The position numbers and the translations under genes are program-made. The notes below the pieces were generated by a model that did no database searches, had not been told where the DNA came from, and worked only from the letters and a program-made list of their open reading frames with translations. DNA of 64,000 bases from Chitinophaga sp. Ak27. Lineage in GTDB: Bacteria > Bacteroidota > Bacteroidia > Chitinophagales > Chitinophagaceae. The stretch covers positions 1-64,000 of the forward strand of contig NZ_JABAOB010000008.1 in assembly GCF_012726295.1 (NCBI RefSeq), in the 5' to 3' direction. Below, piece by piece: positions 52,573 to 62,224 of the stretch (positions are counted from its first letter, which is position 1; each line of letters starts with the position of its first letter).

Positions 52573-55500
52573 ATGCGAAGATCACTTCTTCTCACCACGT
52601 TGCTTTTCTTATGCTGCTGTATTACTGCATGGGCGCAGGGTAAGAAAGCTGTTACGGGTACTGTTAAAGACGTAAAAGGAACGTTTTTACCAGGAGTAAC
52701 CGTCAAAGAGAAAAACGCATCCAACGGCGCTACTACCGGCCCGGATGGAAAATTTACCATTCAGGTAGCACCAGGTGCTACCCTCATTTTTTCCTATATA
52801 GGATTTACCAACCAGGAAGTGGCTGCTGATGGACAGTCGCCATTGAACATTGTATTAAAAGAAGATAATAAGAATCTGAATGAGGTGGTAGTAACCGCCA
52901 TGGGTATTAAGAGAGAAGCGAAAGCGCTGGGGTATGCGGTAAGTACAGTAAGTTCAAAGGAAATTACCGAAAGCGGTGCTACCAACTTTGCTTCAGCATT
53001 GTATGGTAAAGCTGCCGGTGTAAAAGTCGTTACTGCTCCGGGTGGTGCGTCCAGCGGTGTATCTGTTCAGGTAAGAGGTGTTTCCTCCGTGGCACTGAAT
53101 ACACAACCACTTTACGTAGTAGATGGCGTACCATTAAGAAACTTCAACGATCCTACCACTAACAGCTTTGGTACTACTGGTGGAAGAGTGGATGGTAACG
53201 GCGCATTGGATATCAACCCGGAAGACATTGAATCCCTGACCGTATTGAAAGGCGCCAGTGCCACTGCGTTGTACGGTTCTGAAGCCAACAATGGCGTGAT
53301 CGTTATCACCACTAAGAAAGGTACCAAAGGTCGCGGTCTGAATGTAGACGTAAATTATGTATACAACCAGGAAAGACTGGCAACAGTACCGGATTACCAG
53401 AACGAATACGGACCAGGTTACGATGCCGCCACCAACTTACAGGTAGGTGCCGATTCCGATGGCTGGATTAAAGATGCTAACGGTGCAATGCACCCTTACT
53501 ATCGCGCTTATGATCAATTCGGTCCTAAGTTCGATGGTCGTGATGTAAGATACTGGGACGGTACTACCCGTAAGTATGTTGCACAGAAAGATAACTATAA
53601 AGACTTCTTCCAGAAAGGCTATAATTCTGCCGCTAACGTCGCCATTTCAAATGCAGGCGATATGGGTAGCTTCCGTTTCTCTTACAATCGTGTAGATTAT
53701 AAGAGCATCATGCCAGGGAGTAATATGTATAAAAATAACTTCAATTTCAATGGTACGTTGAAACTGAGTGACAGAGTAAGCGTAGATCTCGTATCTACTT
53801 ATAACAACAACTTTGTACACAATCGTCCCAATGTAATGAGCAACATATTCGGTTCATTCGATGGCTTCTTTAGCCGCTTCGATGACATGGGTACGTTCTT
53901 CAATAAATACCAGACAAGTCATGGTTATAAGTATGTGGATTTTACTAACAACCAGTACGATCAGGACGAGAAACTGGCATATCGTTTCAGGGCTACTAAC
54001 CTGATGGATTACCTGTGGAATAACCTGCGTAACAGTTACGACGAAACGCAGAACCGCTTTATTAACAGTGCAACCCTGAATGTTAGTATTCTGAATAATT
54101 TACGCTTCAGAGGCAGACTGGGTGGTGATTTCACTAATGTTGCCACTACTGATCAGCAATACAACACTAAACCTTCTATCTACGGATTTACAGGTCAATA
54201 TGCGATCAACAACCGCAACAACAATTCCTTCTATGGCGATGCGATGTTGATTTATAACCCTAAAGTATCTAAAGACCTGGATCTTACTGTTACCGGTGGT
54301 TACATGGCGCGTAAGCAGACTTACAAAAACATGTACACCCAAACGAAAGGTGGTTTGATGGAAGAAAACTGGTTCAGTTTAGCTAACTCCGCAGATCCAT
54401 TAGGAGCTACAGGCGTTCGTGCTAAGCAGATTGACATCGCCGGTTTCGGTATGTTGAACCTTGCCTATAAAGGCTTCTTGTTCCTGGAAGGAACCGGTCG
54501 GTATGAATCAACTTCTACTTTACCAGTAAAGAATAACAAATATTTCTATCCATCCGTGAACGCAGGCTTCCTGCTTTCTGAAGTAGCGAAACTGCCTTCA
54601 TTTATTGATTACGCGAAGCTCCGCGCTTCTTTCGGTCTGGTAGGTAACCACCCGAACATGTATCAGGCTAACGTGGCATACACGCCGTATATCGTTACGT
54701 TGAGCAAGAATAACATTCCTTATCAGCAATCCAGTCCAAATTCATTTGGAAATGAAGAGCTGCAGTCTGAAAGAAAAAGAGAAGTGGAGTTTGGCTTGGA
54801 AACTAGGTTGTTCAAAAATAAAATTGGGGTAGACTTCAGTTACTACAACAATAAAATCATGAACCAGATCCTGTACATGACTACTCCTGGATCTGCTGGT
54901 GCTACATCACAAATCATGAATGCTGGCGACCTGACCAACTACGGTTTTGAAACAGCTATTAATGCCAGCCCGATTTCTACTAAAGATTTCCGCTGGACTA
55001 CCCGTTTCAACTTTGCAATCAACAGAAACAGGTTAGCTGCACTGAGAGATGGTCAGACCACCCTGACAATGAACCCATATGATGGTGGTTATCTGTTAAT
55101 CAGATCTAATATCGGCGAATCTTTGGGTAATATCTACGTACACCCGGCTAATAAGGATGCGAATGGTAACAAAATCGTAAACCAGGATGGTATTTATACT
55201 ACCAACACCGGTGCTTACGAATATGCTGGTAACATTATGCCTAAAGTAGTGGGAGGTTTCTCCAACTCCCTCAGTTATAAAAACTTTACGCTCGACTTTA
55301 CCCTGGATTATCGCTTAGGTGGCAACCTGGTATCAATTCCATACTACTATCAGATTGGTGCAGGTATGTTTAACAGTACCCTGCAGTACAGAGATGCCGC
55401 TCATGGTGGTATTTCTTACGATCCGATCGACTACGCTTCCGGTAATCTGGTAGCCAATCCAAATGGTTCCAAACACGATGGGGTGATCCTCCCAGGTGTA

Positions 55501-55854
55501 ACTGCTGATGGTAAAAAGAACGAAAAAGTGATTACTGCGGCTCAATACTATATGAATCAGTATGATTGGGAAACTAACGGACTATATGAAAATGCAGTAT
55601 TCAAAAACAGCTACATCAAAGTACGTGAGGTAACACTGGCTTATAACATGCCTAAAAGCATCGTTGAAAAAATGCACTTCCAGTCGCTTCAGTTATCACT
55701 GATTGGCAGAAACCTGTTCTATCTGTGGAAGACGCTGCCTAAAGGCCTCGACCCGGAAGTAGCAGTAGGCTCTTCCTGGCTGAATCAGGGAGTTGACGGT
55801 GGTACTATGGGACCAACAAGAAGCCTGGGTGCCAGCATCCGTGCCCGTTTCTAG
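52573..55854 (+). CDS. SusC/RagA TonB-dependent outer-membrane transporter (pair C)
   Basis: A 1093-residue transporter. The signal peptide ends at CITAWAQ, and then come a carboxypeptidase-regulatory-like domain (VTGTVKDVKGTFLPGVTV), a plug (VSVQVRGVSSVALNTQPLYV in part) and a barrel ending RSLGASIRARF. It has no STN domain, which agrees with control by a LacI-type regulator rather than by sigma/anti-sigma. It forms a pair with the SusD-like lipoprotein 38 nt downstream. Confidence 0.9.
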   Translation: MRRSLLLTTLLFLCCCITAWAQGKKAVTGTVKDVKGTFLPGVTVKEKNASNGATTGPDGKFTIQVAPGATLIFSYIGFTNQEVAADGQSPLNIVLKEDNKNLNEVVVTAMGIKREAKALGYAVSTVSSKEITESGATNFASALYGKAAGVKVVTAPGGASSGVSVQVRGVSSVALNTQPLYVVDGVPLRNFNDPTTNSFGTTGGRVDGNGALDINPEDIESLTVLKGASATALYGSEANNGVIVITTKKGTKGRGLNVDVNYVYNQERLATVPDYQNEYGPGYDAATNLQVGADSDGWIKDANGAMHPYYRAYDQFGPKFDGRDVRYWDGTTRKYVAQKDNYKDFFQKGYNSAANVAISNAGDMGSFRFSYNRVDYKSIMPGSNMYKNNFNFNGTLKLSDRVSVDLVSTYNNNFVHNRPNVMSNIFGSFDGFFSRFDDMGTFFNKYQTSHGYKYVDFTNNQYDQDEKLAYRFRATNLMDYLWNNLRNSYDETQNRFINSATLNVSILNNLRFRGRLGGDFTNVATTDQQYNTKPSIYGFTGQYAINNRNNNSFYGDAMLIYNPKVSKDLDLTVTGGYMARKQTYKNMYTQTKGGLMEENWFSLANSADPLGATGVRAKQIDIAGFGMLNLAYKGFLFLEGTGRYESTSTLPVKNNKYFYPSVNAGFLLSEVAKLPSFIDYAKLRASFGLVGNHPNMYQANVAYTPYIVTLSKNNIPYQQSSPNSFGNEELQSERKREVEFGLETRLFKNKIGVDFSYYNNKIMNQILYMTTPGSAGATSQIMNAGDLTNYGFETAINASPISTKDFRWTTRFNFAINRNRLAALRDGQTTLTMNPYDGGYLLIRSNIGESLGNIYVHPANKDANGNKIVNQDGIYTTNTGAYEYAGNIMPKVVGGFSNSLSYKNFTLDFTLDYRLGGNLVSIPYYYQIGAGMFNSTLQYRDAAHGGISYDPIDYASGNLVANPNGSKHDGVILPGVTADGKKNEKVITAAQYYMNQYDWETNGLYENAVFKNSYIKVREVTLAYNMPKSIVEKMHFQSLQLSLIGRNLFYLWKTLPKGLDPEVAVGSSWLNQGVDGGTMGPTRSLGASIRARF

Positions 55855-55892
55855 TAAGATACTGATTTGTAAAACGAACTTAACAGATTAAA

Positions 55893-57470
55893 ATGAAACG
55901 TCTCTTAATAAATTCTTCACTGCTTATCTTACTGGTGGCTACCTTTAGTTCCTGTAAGAAACAAATAGCGGACGCTTATCCCAATCCGGAGTTACAAACT
56001 ACCGGATCTATGAGCAAACTGTTCAGCGGTATGTTTTTAAATAAGCGTATGCGCCCTTCTTATTGGGATTTTGCTACATTTATACTACCTACTACCGGCG
56101 CATTTTCGCAAATGACTGCGATGCCGGCTTCCAACAAAATGTATATTCCTTCTTTATCTTATACAGAAAATCGGTGGGTGGATTTTTATGCTGGATCTAA
56201 AGCTGATGATAACGACTATAATTATGTTGGTCCCGGTATCATGGCTAATTATCGCGAAATGGAAACTACCTATGGTCAGTTAACTGCTGACCAACAGACC
56301 CAACAAGCGATTTTCCTCAATTGTGGTAAAGTAGTACTTTATGATCAGGCTGCACAGTTGGTAGATCTCTGGGGAGATATTCCTTTCACAAAGGCAGGGT
56401 CTTTGAATACTGACCGTGTGGTTAACCCGGCACCTTTCGATGATGCCGCTGCCATCTATGATCAGGCTATCGCTGATTTGGACAAACTGAACAGCTATTT
56501 CGCAACTGCACAGTTATCCATTGAAACGCAGGCTTCCTTTAAAAGAGCAGATATCCTGCTGGGAGGAGACCTCATGGCATGGAGAAGATATGCTAACTCT
56601 CTGCGTCTGCGCTTGTTGATGCATACCTCTTATGTAAAGGAAAGCACTGCCAAGGCGGCCGTTACTGCTATGTTGGGTAATCCCACACAATATCCCCTGA
56701 TTAGCGACAATACACAGAATGCGGTGGTTAAAATGAGCCCGACTACCCTGAAAAGCGATATCCAGAGCGCATTGACTGGTAGCCCCTACGCTCCTGCATT
56801 TCTGCTGGATACCGTAATGGCGGCTAACAACGATCCTCGTACAGACGTATACTGGGATGCAGGAACAAAAGGTATGAAAGGATTTGCAACTAACGGTACT
56901 ACTACCGACTATGACAAAGGAGGATTTGCTACCTACGATACTGCTACTTTCTTCAATAACTACAATATACCAGGTGTTATTTTCACTGCAGCTGAAGTTA
57001 GTTTCCTAAAAGCAGAAGCCGGCGAAAGATGGGGTGTTGGTTCACCGCAAACAGATTATGAAAATGGAATTGCTCAATCTGTTGGGTTCTATTATTCTAT
57101 TAATCAGTCTGCCTATTTCAGCAGTGGTACATGGCCAATCCTGCCAACACCATCCGGTACTGTCATCAGCGCCTTTATCGCTAAGCCAGCTGTAGCCTAT
57201 ACAGGCACTTCTCAACAAAAGTTGGCGAAGATCTGGACGCAGAAATGGGTAAACTTCTTCATTCTCCAAGCAGGTGAAGCATGGACAGAAGTAAGACGCA
57301 CCGGTTACCCGGCATTGCCTTTCGCACTGGCGCCGGCTGCCGGCGGTGCTACTACACCTCCTCAGCGTTTGCTATATCCTGCTACTGAACAGATATACAA
57401 CCCTGATAACTACGCTAAAGTGGCCGCTAAAGATAAAGCCGATATCAAGATTTTCTGGGACGTACGCTAA
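55893..57470 (+). CDS. SusD/RagB-family outer-membrane lipoprotein (pair C)
   Basis: A 525-residue lipoprotein with lipobox TFSSC (Cys21) and the SusD-like_2 body (VLYDQAAQLVDLWGDIPFT, RRYANSLRLRLLM, EAWTEVRRTGYPALP). It would bind the substrate of the pair C transporter at the cell surface. The pair lacks any neighbouring glycoside hydrolase, so the substrate cannot be inferred. Confidence 0.87.
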   Translation: MKRLLINSSLLILLVATFSSCKKQIADAYPNPELQTTGSMSKLFSGMFLNKRMRPSYWDFATFILPTTGAFSQMTAMPASNKMYIPSLSYTENRWVDFYAGSKADDNDYNYVGPGIMANYREMETTYGQLTADQQTQQAIFLNCGKVVLYDQAAQLVDLWGDIPFTKAGSLNTDRVVNPAPFDDAAAIYDQAIADLDKLNSYFATAQLSIETQASFKRADILLGGDLMAWRRYANSLRLRLLMHTSYVKESTAKAAVTAMLGNPTQYPLISDNTQNAVVKMSPTTLKSDIQSALTGSPYAPAFLLDTVMAANNDPRTDVYWDAGTKGMKGFATNGTTTDYDKGGFATYDTATFFNNYNIPGVIFTAAEVSFLKAEAGERWGVGSPQTDYENGIAQSVGFYYSINQSAYFSSGTWPILPTPSGTVISAFIAKPAVAYTGTSQQKLAKIWTQKWVNFFILQAGEAWTEVRRTGYPALPFALAPAAGGATTPPQRLLYPATEQIYNPDNYAKVAAKDKADIKIFWDVR

Positions 57471-57495
57471 TCAAGTCTCAAATCATCGTTACAAT

Positions 57496-57540
57496 AAAAA
57501 AACATCCCGTTTCGGACTTTCCGAAACGGGATGTTTTTTT
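57496..57540. terminator. Bidirectional terminator between susD and mutS
   Basis: Arms 57496-57515 and 57521-57540 are exact 20-nt inverse copies around the loop ACTTT, with A runs before and T runs after. The genes on both sides converge here (susD ends 57470, mutS ends 57558), so it can serve both. Confidence 0.93.
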
Positions 57541-57557
57541 TATACCTGTTGGATCAT

Positions 57558-60167
57558 TTATCCAATCATATTCTTGATCTCACTCAGCTTCAGCAGCGCT
57601 TCTACCGGTGTTAACCGGTTAATGTCCACATGATCCAGCTTCTGCCGGATTTCCTGGAAAACATCGCTGTGCGCATCAAAGATATTCAGCTGTAATTTTT
57701 GAGATGGCGTGCTGATATGCTTCACGTTTTTCTGTAATGGTGCTTCAATATGTTTTTCTTCGAGATGAGATAACACTTCGTTGGCACGGTTAATCAGTTC
57801 CGGCGGCATGCCTGCCATCCGGGCTACGTGAATACCAAAGCTATGGCGGCTGCCTCCCGGCGCCAGCTTACGCAGGAAAATTATTTTGTTGCCTGATTCC
57901 ATATTGGTGATATGGAAGTTTTTGACCCGGGCATGTTTATTTTCCAGCTCATTCAATTCATGATAGTGAGTGGCGAACAATGTTTTCGGGCAACAGGCAG
58001 TCATATCGTGCAGGTATTCCACAATGCTCCAGGCAATGGAAATACCGTCGTACGTGCTGGTACCGCGACCAATTTCATCGAGGATAACCAGGCTGCGGTC
58101 GGTGATATTGTTGATAATACTGGCAGTTTCATTCATTTCTACCATGAAGGTGGATTCGCCGCCGCTCAGGTTATCTGAAGCGCCTACACGGGTAAATATC
58201 TTGTCGGTTAAGCCAATATCTGCACTGGTGGCCGGAACAAAGCTGCCCATATGCGCCATGAGAGTAATCAGCGCGGTTTGCCGCAGCAGGGCCGATTTAC
58301 CGCTCATATTGGGTCCTGTGAGGATAATGATCTGCTGCGATGCCTTGTCCAGCGTGAGGTCGTTGGACACGTATGTTTCGCCGGCAGGCAATCCTCTTTC
58401 AATAACGGGGTGCCGCCCTTCTTTGATCACCAGATCGAAGCCTTCATTGATATTGGGCCGGCGATATTTATATTGAACCGCATTCTGTGCAAAGCACAAC
58501 AGGCAATCTAATCGGGCAAATACCTGCGCATCTTCCTGTACCGGTAAAATGAACGACTGTAATGCTTGCACTAACTCGTCGAATAACCGGGTTTCCAGCG
58601 CCAGGATCTTTTCTTCTGCGCCTACAATCTTTTCTTCATATTCTTTCAGCTCCGGTGTGATATATCGTTCAGCATTGGCCAGCGTTTGTTTACGCATCCA
58701 ACGCTCGGGCACTTTATTTTTATGGGTGTTGGTTACCTCCAGGTAATAGCCGAACACATTGTTGAAGGCTATTTTAAGGGAAGGGATGCCTGTAGCTTCC
58801 GATTCTTTCTGTTGTATTTGTAGCAGGTAGTCTTTGCCTTTGCTGGCAATGTTGCGTAGTTCATCCAGTTCGGCATTCACACCTTCCTGGATTACACCGC
58901 CCTTGTTGACCAATACTGGAGGGTTCTCCATAATTTCATTGAGAATACGTTCCAGCAATGGCTTACAAGGATCCAGTTTTTCGTGTAGCCGCAGGAGGTA
59001 GTCACTGCTGCTTCCGGCCAGCATGGCTTGTACCGCTTCTACCTGTTGCAGTGAGCGGGCCAGCTGCATCACTTCCCGGGGATTAATTTTTTTCAGTGGT
59101 ATTTTAGAGACCAATCTCTCCAGGTCGCCGGTTTGCTTCAGGTGATGTACCAGGGCTTTGGAGAAATCAGTTTCCTTTATGAGATAAGCTACGGTGTCCA
59201 GTCGCTCGTTGATGGCTTTAATATCGCGCAAGGGAAATACCATCCAGCGTTTGAGCAGGCGGGCGCCCATGGGGGTAACGGTATTATCCAGCACTTTCAG
59301 CAGGGTATGCCCATTTTCCACGCTGCTGTTGAGCAGCTCCAGGTTACGTACGGTGAAACGGTCCATCCACAGGAAATCATCCTGGCTGATCCGTTGCATG
59401 CGGGTAATGTGTTGCAGGTTGGGATGCTCCGTGTCTTTCAGATAGTGAAGCGTAGCACCGGCTGCAATGAGTGCCGCCGCCAGTCCATCTACGCCGAATC
59501 CCTTGAAGGAATGGGTCTGAAAATGTTTGAGTAATATTTCCTCGGCATAAGTGGTGGTAAATATCCACTCATCCATCGTATAAGTATAGAACCGGCTGCC
59601 GAAGGTGGCTTTAAAGTGTTTCTGCTGCTGTTTGGCAAAGAGCACTTCTGCCGGACGGAAACTTTGCAGGAGTTTATCTACATATTCTTCACTGCCCTCT
59701 GCTACAAAAAATTCACCGGTAGAAATATCCAGGAAGGATACGCCGGTGGTATCGGTGCCAAAATGTACGGCAGCCAGGAAGTTGTTGCTCGAATTTTCCA
59801 GCAGCTTGTCATTGATGGCTACGCCGGGCGTCACCATTTCCGTTACTCCCCGTTTTACAATGCCTTTTACAGTTTTAGGGTCTTCCAGTTGGTCGCATAC
59901 TGCCACCCGGTGACCTGCTTTTACCAGTTTATGCAGATAAGTATCTAACGAATGATGGGGAAATCCTGCCAGATCCACGTAGGATGCAGATCCATTGGCC
60001 CTTTTGGTTAACACGATGCCCAGCACCCGGGCGGCGATGACCGCATCTTCATTAAATGTTTCATAAAAGTCGCCCACACGGAACAACAGTACGGCATCGG
60101 GGTATTTATCCTTGATAGCCTTATGTTGTTGCATGAGCGGGGTTTCTTCCGATTTACTTTTTGCCAT
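57558..60167 (-). CDS. mutS: DNA mismatch repair protein MutS
   Basis: An 869-residue mismatch-recognition ATPase. The N-terminal mismatch-binding domain has the GDFYETF motif (F-x-E) near residue 32-38; the C-terminal ATPase has Walker A GPNMSGKSALL and Walker B VILDEIGRGTSTYDG. All five domains and the usual length are present. It binds mispaired bases and recruits MutL. A -7-like element lies only 4 nt before the ATG, so the mRNA may have almost no leader. Confidence 0.96.
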   Translation of the reverse strand: MAKSKSEETPLMQQHKAIKDKYPDAVLLFRVGDFYETFNEDAVIAARVLGIVLTKRANGSASYVDLAGFPHHSLDTYLHKLVKAGHRVAVCDQLEDPKTVKGIVKRGVTEMVTPGVAINDKLLENSSNNFLAAVHFGTDTTGVSFLDISTGEFFVAEGSEEYVDKLLQSFRPAEVLFAKQQQKHFKATFGSRFYTYTMDEWIFTTTYAEEILLKHFQTHSFKGFGVDGLAAALIAAGATLHYLKDTEHPNLQHITRMQRISQDDFLWMDRFTVRNLELLNSSVENGHTLLKVLDNTVTPMGARLLKRWMVFPLRDIKAINERLDTVAYLIKETDFSKALVHHLKQTGDLERLVSKIPLKKINPREVMQLARSLQQVEAVQAMLAGSSSDYLLRLHEKLDPCKPLLERILNEIMENPPVLVNKGGVIQEGVNAELDELRNIASKGKDYLLQIQQKESEATGIPSLKIAFNNVFGYYLEVTNTHKNKVPERWMRKQTLANAERYITPELKEYEEKIVGAEEKILALETRLFDELVQALQSFILPVQEDAQVFARLDCLLCFAQNAVQYKYRRPNINEGFDLVIKEGRHPVIERGLPAGETYVSNDLTLDKASQQIIILTGPNMSGKSALLRQTALITLMAHMGSFVPATSADIGLTDKIFTRVGASDNLSGGESTFMVEMNETASIINNITDRSLVILDEIGRGTSTYDGISIAWSIVEYLHDMTACCPKTLFATHYHELNELENKHARVKNFHITNMESGNKIIFLRKLAPGGSRHSFGIHVARMAGMPPELINRANEVLSHLEEKHIEAPLQKNVKHISTPSQKLQLNIFDAHSDVFQEIRQKLDHVDINRLTPVEALLKLSEIKNMIG

Positions 60168-60171
60168 GGCG

Positions 60172-60179
60172 CAAATATA
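60172..60179 (-). promoter_or_regulatory. Putative -7 element (TATATTTG) of mutS
   Basis: The minus strand reads TATATTTG, ending 4 nt before the mutS ATG. Transcription would begin at or next to the start codon. No -33 TTTG at standard spacing is seen. Confidence 0.45.
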
Positions 60180-60199
60180 TAAAACTCATCCCATCCTAT

Positions 60200-60207
60200 T
60201 ATCTTTG
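60200..60207 (+). promoter_or_regulatory. Putative -7 element (TATCTTTG) of the spoU-like gene
   Basis: TATCTTTG matches TAnnTTTG and ends 6 nt before the ATG at 60214, so the transcript is probably leaderless or nearly so. No -33 TTTG at standard spacing is seen. Confidence 0.45.
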
Positions 60208-60213
60208 CAGGTG

Positions 60214-60759
60214 ATGAGAAAATTAAGCATGGATGAACTGGGCCGGAAAACGGTCGCCGAGTTCAAGGCCGCCGATAAAACGCCTATTGTACTGGTGCTG
60301 GATAATATACGCAGCATGCATAATGTAGGCTCCGTATTCCGTACCGCTGATGCTTTCCTGGTACAAGGTATCATACTTTGCGGGTACACCCCGGTGCCTC
60401 CTCACCGTGATATTAATAAAACAGCCCTGGGTGCTACGGAAACGGTAGAGTGGCAGTACTTCGATACTACCGTGGCGGCGGTACAGGAGCTGAAAGCCGC
60501 CGGTTACCAGGTGATGGCAATAGAACAGGCGGTCAACAGCCATATGCTGGACCAGTTTATACCGCCCACCGATCAGCCATTGGCGCTGGTTTTCGGAAAT
60601 GAAGTGAGCGGGGTAGACACGGAAGTGATGAAAGTGGTGGATGGCTGTATAGAAATTCCCCAGTTAGGTATGAAACATTCTTTGAATATTTCTGTGAGCA
60701 CTGGTATCGTAGTTTGGGATATCTTTGTAAAACTGGCGGCCTTCAACCGCCGCGGATAA
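60214..60759 (+). CDS. SpoU/TrmH-family RNA 2'-O-methyltransferase
   Basis: A 181-residue SPOUT-fold enzyme that methylates a ribose 2'-OH in tRNA or rRNA using SAM. The three SpoU motifs are present: NIRSMHNVGSVFRTADAF, ALVFGNEVSGV, and IEIPQLGMKHSLNISVS. ATG 60214 gives MRKLSMDELGRK; the frame is open upstream to 60112, but that part overlaps mutS and the promoter-like element. The target nucleoside is unknown. Confidence 0.88.
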   Translation: MRKLSMDELGRKTVAEFKAADKTPIVLVLDNIRSMHNVGSVFRTADAFLVQGIILCGYTPVPPHRDINKTALGATETVEWQYFDTTVAAVQELKAAGYQVMAIEQAVNSHMLDQFIPPTDQPLALVFGNEVSGVDTEVMKVVDGCIEIPQLGMKHSLNISVSTGIVVWDIFVKLAAFNRRG

Positions 60760-60834
60760 CGGCAGCACATAAACTTTTTTTAATAAATAGCGAGTGGTAT
60801 TAAAGCGTACCGGCAGCTAAAACATAAACACTGT

Positions 60835-61701
60835 ATGATTTCTACGGTTAACAAATATCTTTCACTGGTTAAATTCAGTCATACCATTTTTGCCATGCCT
60901 TTTGCATTAACCGGCTTCTTTATGGCTACTACTAAGGGTGGCGGCAGTTTTAGCTGGACTACTTTCGGGCTGGTGGTATTGTGTATGGTATTTGCCCGCA
61001 GTGCGGCCATGGCCTTCAACCGCTGGCTGGATGTGGATATCGACAAACTCAATCCTCGTACTGCGAAAAGAGAAATACCAGCAGGTATCATATCTCCCAA
61101 TAACGCTTTATTTTTTATCATAGCCAATGTGGTACTGTTCATCGTTACCACCTGGTTTATCAACAGGATTTGTTTTTACCTGTCGCCGGTGGCATTGCTG
61201 GTGGTGCTGGGATATAGTTATACCAAGCGTTTTACTGCGCTTTGCCATATGGTGCTTGGCGTGGGACTGGCATTGGCGCCCATTGGCGCTTACCTGGCGG
61301 TAACCGGTGAGTTTGCGCTGTTGCCGGTGCTGATGTCTTTCCTGGTGTTGTGTTGGGTGGCTGGCTTCGATATTATTTATTCCCTGCAGGATGAAGATTT
61401 TGATAAGTCACAGCAACTGAATTCAATCCCGGCCTGGCTGGGACTTTCCGGCGCCCTGCGCTTTTCGGAATTGCTGCACGTGGTGGCAGCTGCCTTAGTG
61501 ATAACAATTGGCCTCACCGGGCATTTTCACTGGCTGTTCTGGATAGGCGCCGCGGTATTTATTGTAATGCTGGTATCCCAGCATTTGCTGGTAAAGCCCA
61601 ATGACCTGAGCCGCATCAATGTAATGTTTATGACCACCAATGGTATTGCCAGCGTGGTGTTTGCCATATTTGCCATTACAGATATGCTGGTACTGGGATA
61701 A
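60835..61701 (+). CDS. UbiA-family prenyltransferase
   Basis: A 288-residue membrane prenyltransferase with about eight helices. The two Asp-rich substrate motifs are N62-RWLD-VDID70 (NRxxDxxxD) and YSLQDEDFD. It attaches a polyprenyl chain to an aromatic acid, probably for menaquinone (4-hydroxybenzoate-type or futalosine-pathway MqnP-like). Which acceptor is used cannot be told. The next gene starts 25 nt downstream. Confidence 0.87.
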   Translation: MISTVNKYLSLVKFSHTIFAMPFALTGFFMATTKGGGSFSWTTFGLVVLCMVFARSAAMAFNRWLDVDIDKLNPRTAKREIPAGIISPNNALFFIIANVVLFIVTTWFINRICFYLSPVALLVVLGYSYTKRFTALCHMVLGVGLALAPIGAYLAVTGEFALLPVLMSFLVLCWVAGFDIIYSLQDEDFDKSQQLNSIPAWLGLSGALRFSELLHVVAAALVITIGLTGHFHWLFWIGAAVFIVMLVSQHLLVKPNDLSRINVMFMTTNGIASVVFAIFAITDMLVLG

Positions 61702-61726
61702 TATATTCACCTCAAAAGATATTGAT

Positions 61727-62140
61727 ATGCCTCGTTTAATGGCCATTGACTATGGAAAGAAGAGAACCGGACTGGCCGTAACAGATCCGCTGCAGCTGAT
61801 TGCCAGTGGATTAACTACCATCCCTACCCATGAATTGATTCCTTTCCTGAAGAAATATTTTGCAGCCGAACCGGTGGAAACGATCGTAATAGGAGAGCCT
61901 AAAAACCTGGACGGAACGGCTACCGATGCTACGGCCCTGGTAGCAGAATGCATCCGGGTCATCAAGAAAAATTTCCCCGATATCCCCATCGTCCGGGTAG
62001 ATGAGCGGTTTACGTCAAAAATGGCCTTCCAGACAATGATCGACAGCGGGCTGAAGAAGAAAGACCGCCGGGATAAAGCGCTAGTCGACGAAATCAGCGC
62101 CACAATCATGCTCCAGGAATACCTGAGAAATAAAATATAA
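61727..62140 (+). CDS. ruvX: RuvX/YqgF-type Holliday junction resolvase
   Basis: A 137-residue RNase H-fold nuclease. MAIDYGKKRTGLAVTDP carries the first catalytic Asp, VDERFTSKMA is the second conserved block, and the C-terminal DEISATIMLQ holds another acidic residue. The family acts on 16S rRNA processing and/or Holliday junctions. ATG 61727 is chosen; an upstream in-frame ATG at 61640 overlaps the prenyltransferase. Confidence 0.9.
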   Translation: MPRLMAIDYGKKRTGLAVTDPLQLIASGLTTIPTHELIPFLKKYFAAEPVETIVIGEPKNLDGTATDATALVAECIRVIKKNFPDIPIVRVDERFTSKMAFQTMIDSGLKKKDRRDKALVDEISATIMLQEYLRNKI

Positions 62141-62193
62141 AATAAAGTTGTTATAATGAGCCGCAACAGGGGAGCTACAAGCCTGAAATTGTC

Positions 62194-62201
62194 TATCTTT
62201 G
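62194..62201 (+). promoter_or_regulatory. Putative -7 element (TATCTTTG) of def
   Basis: TATCTTTG ends 23 nt before the deformylase ATG at 62225. No TTTG at 19 nt upstream was found. Confidence 0.45.
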
Positions 62202-62224
62202 CGGATTAAACCAAGAATTTGAAC

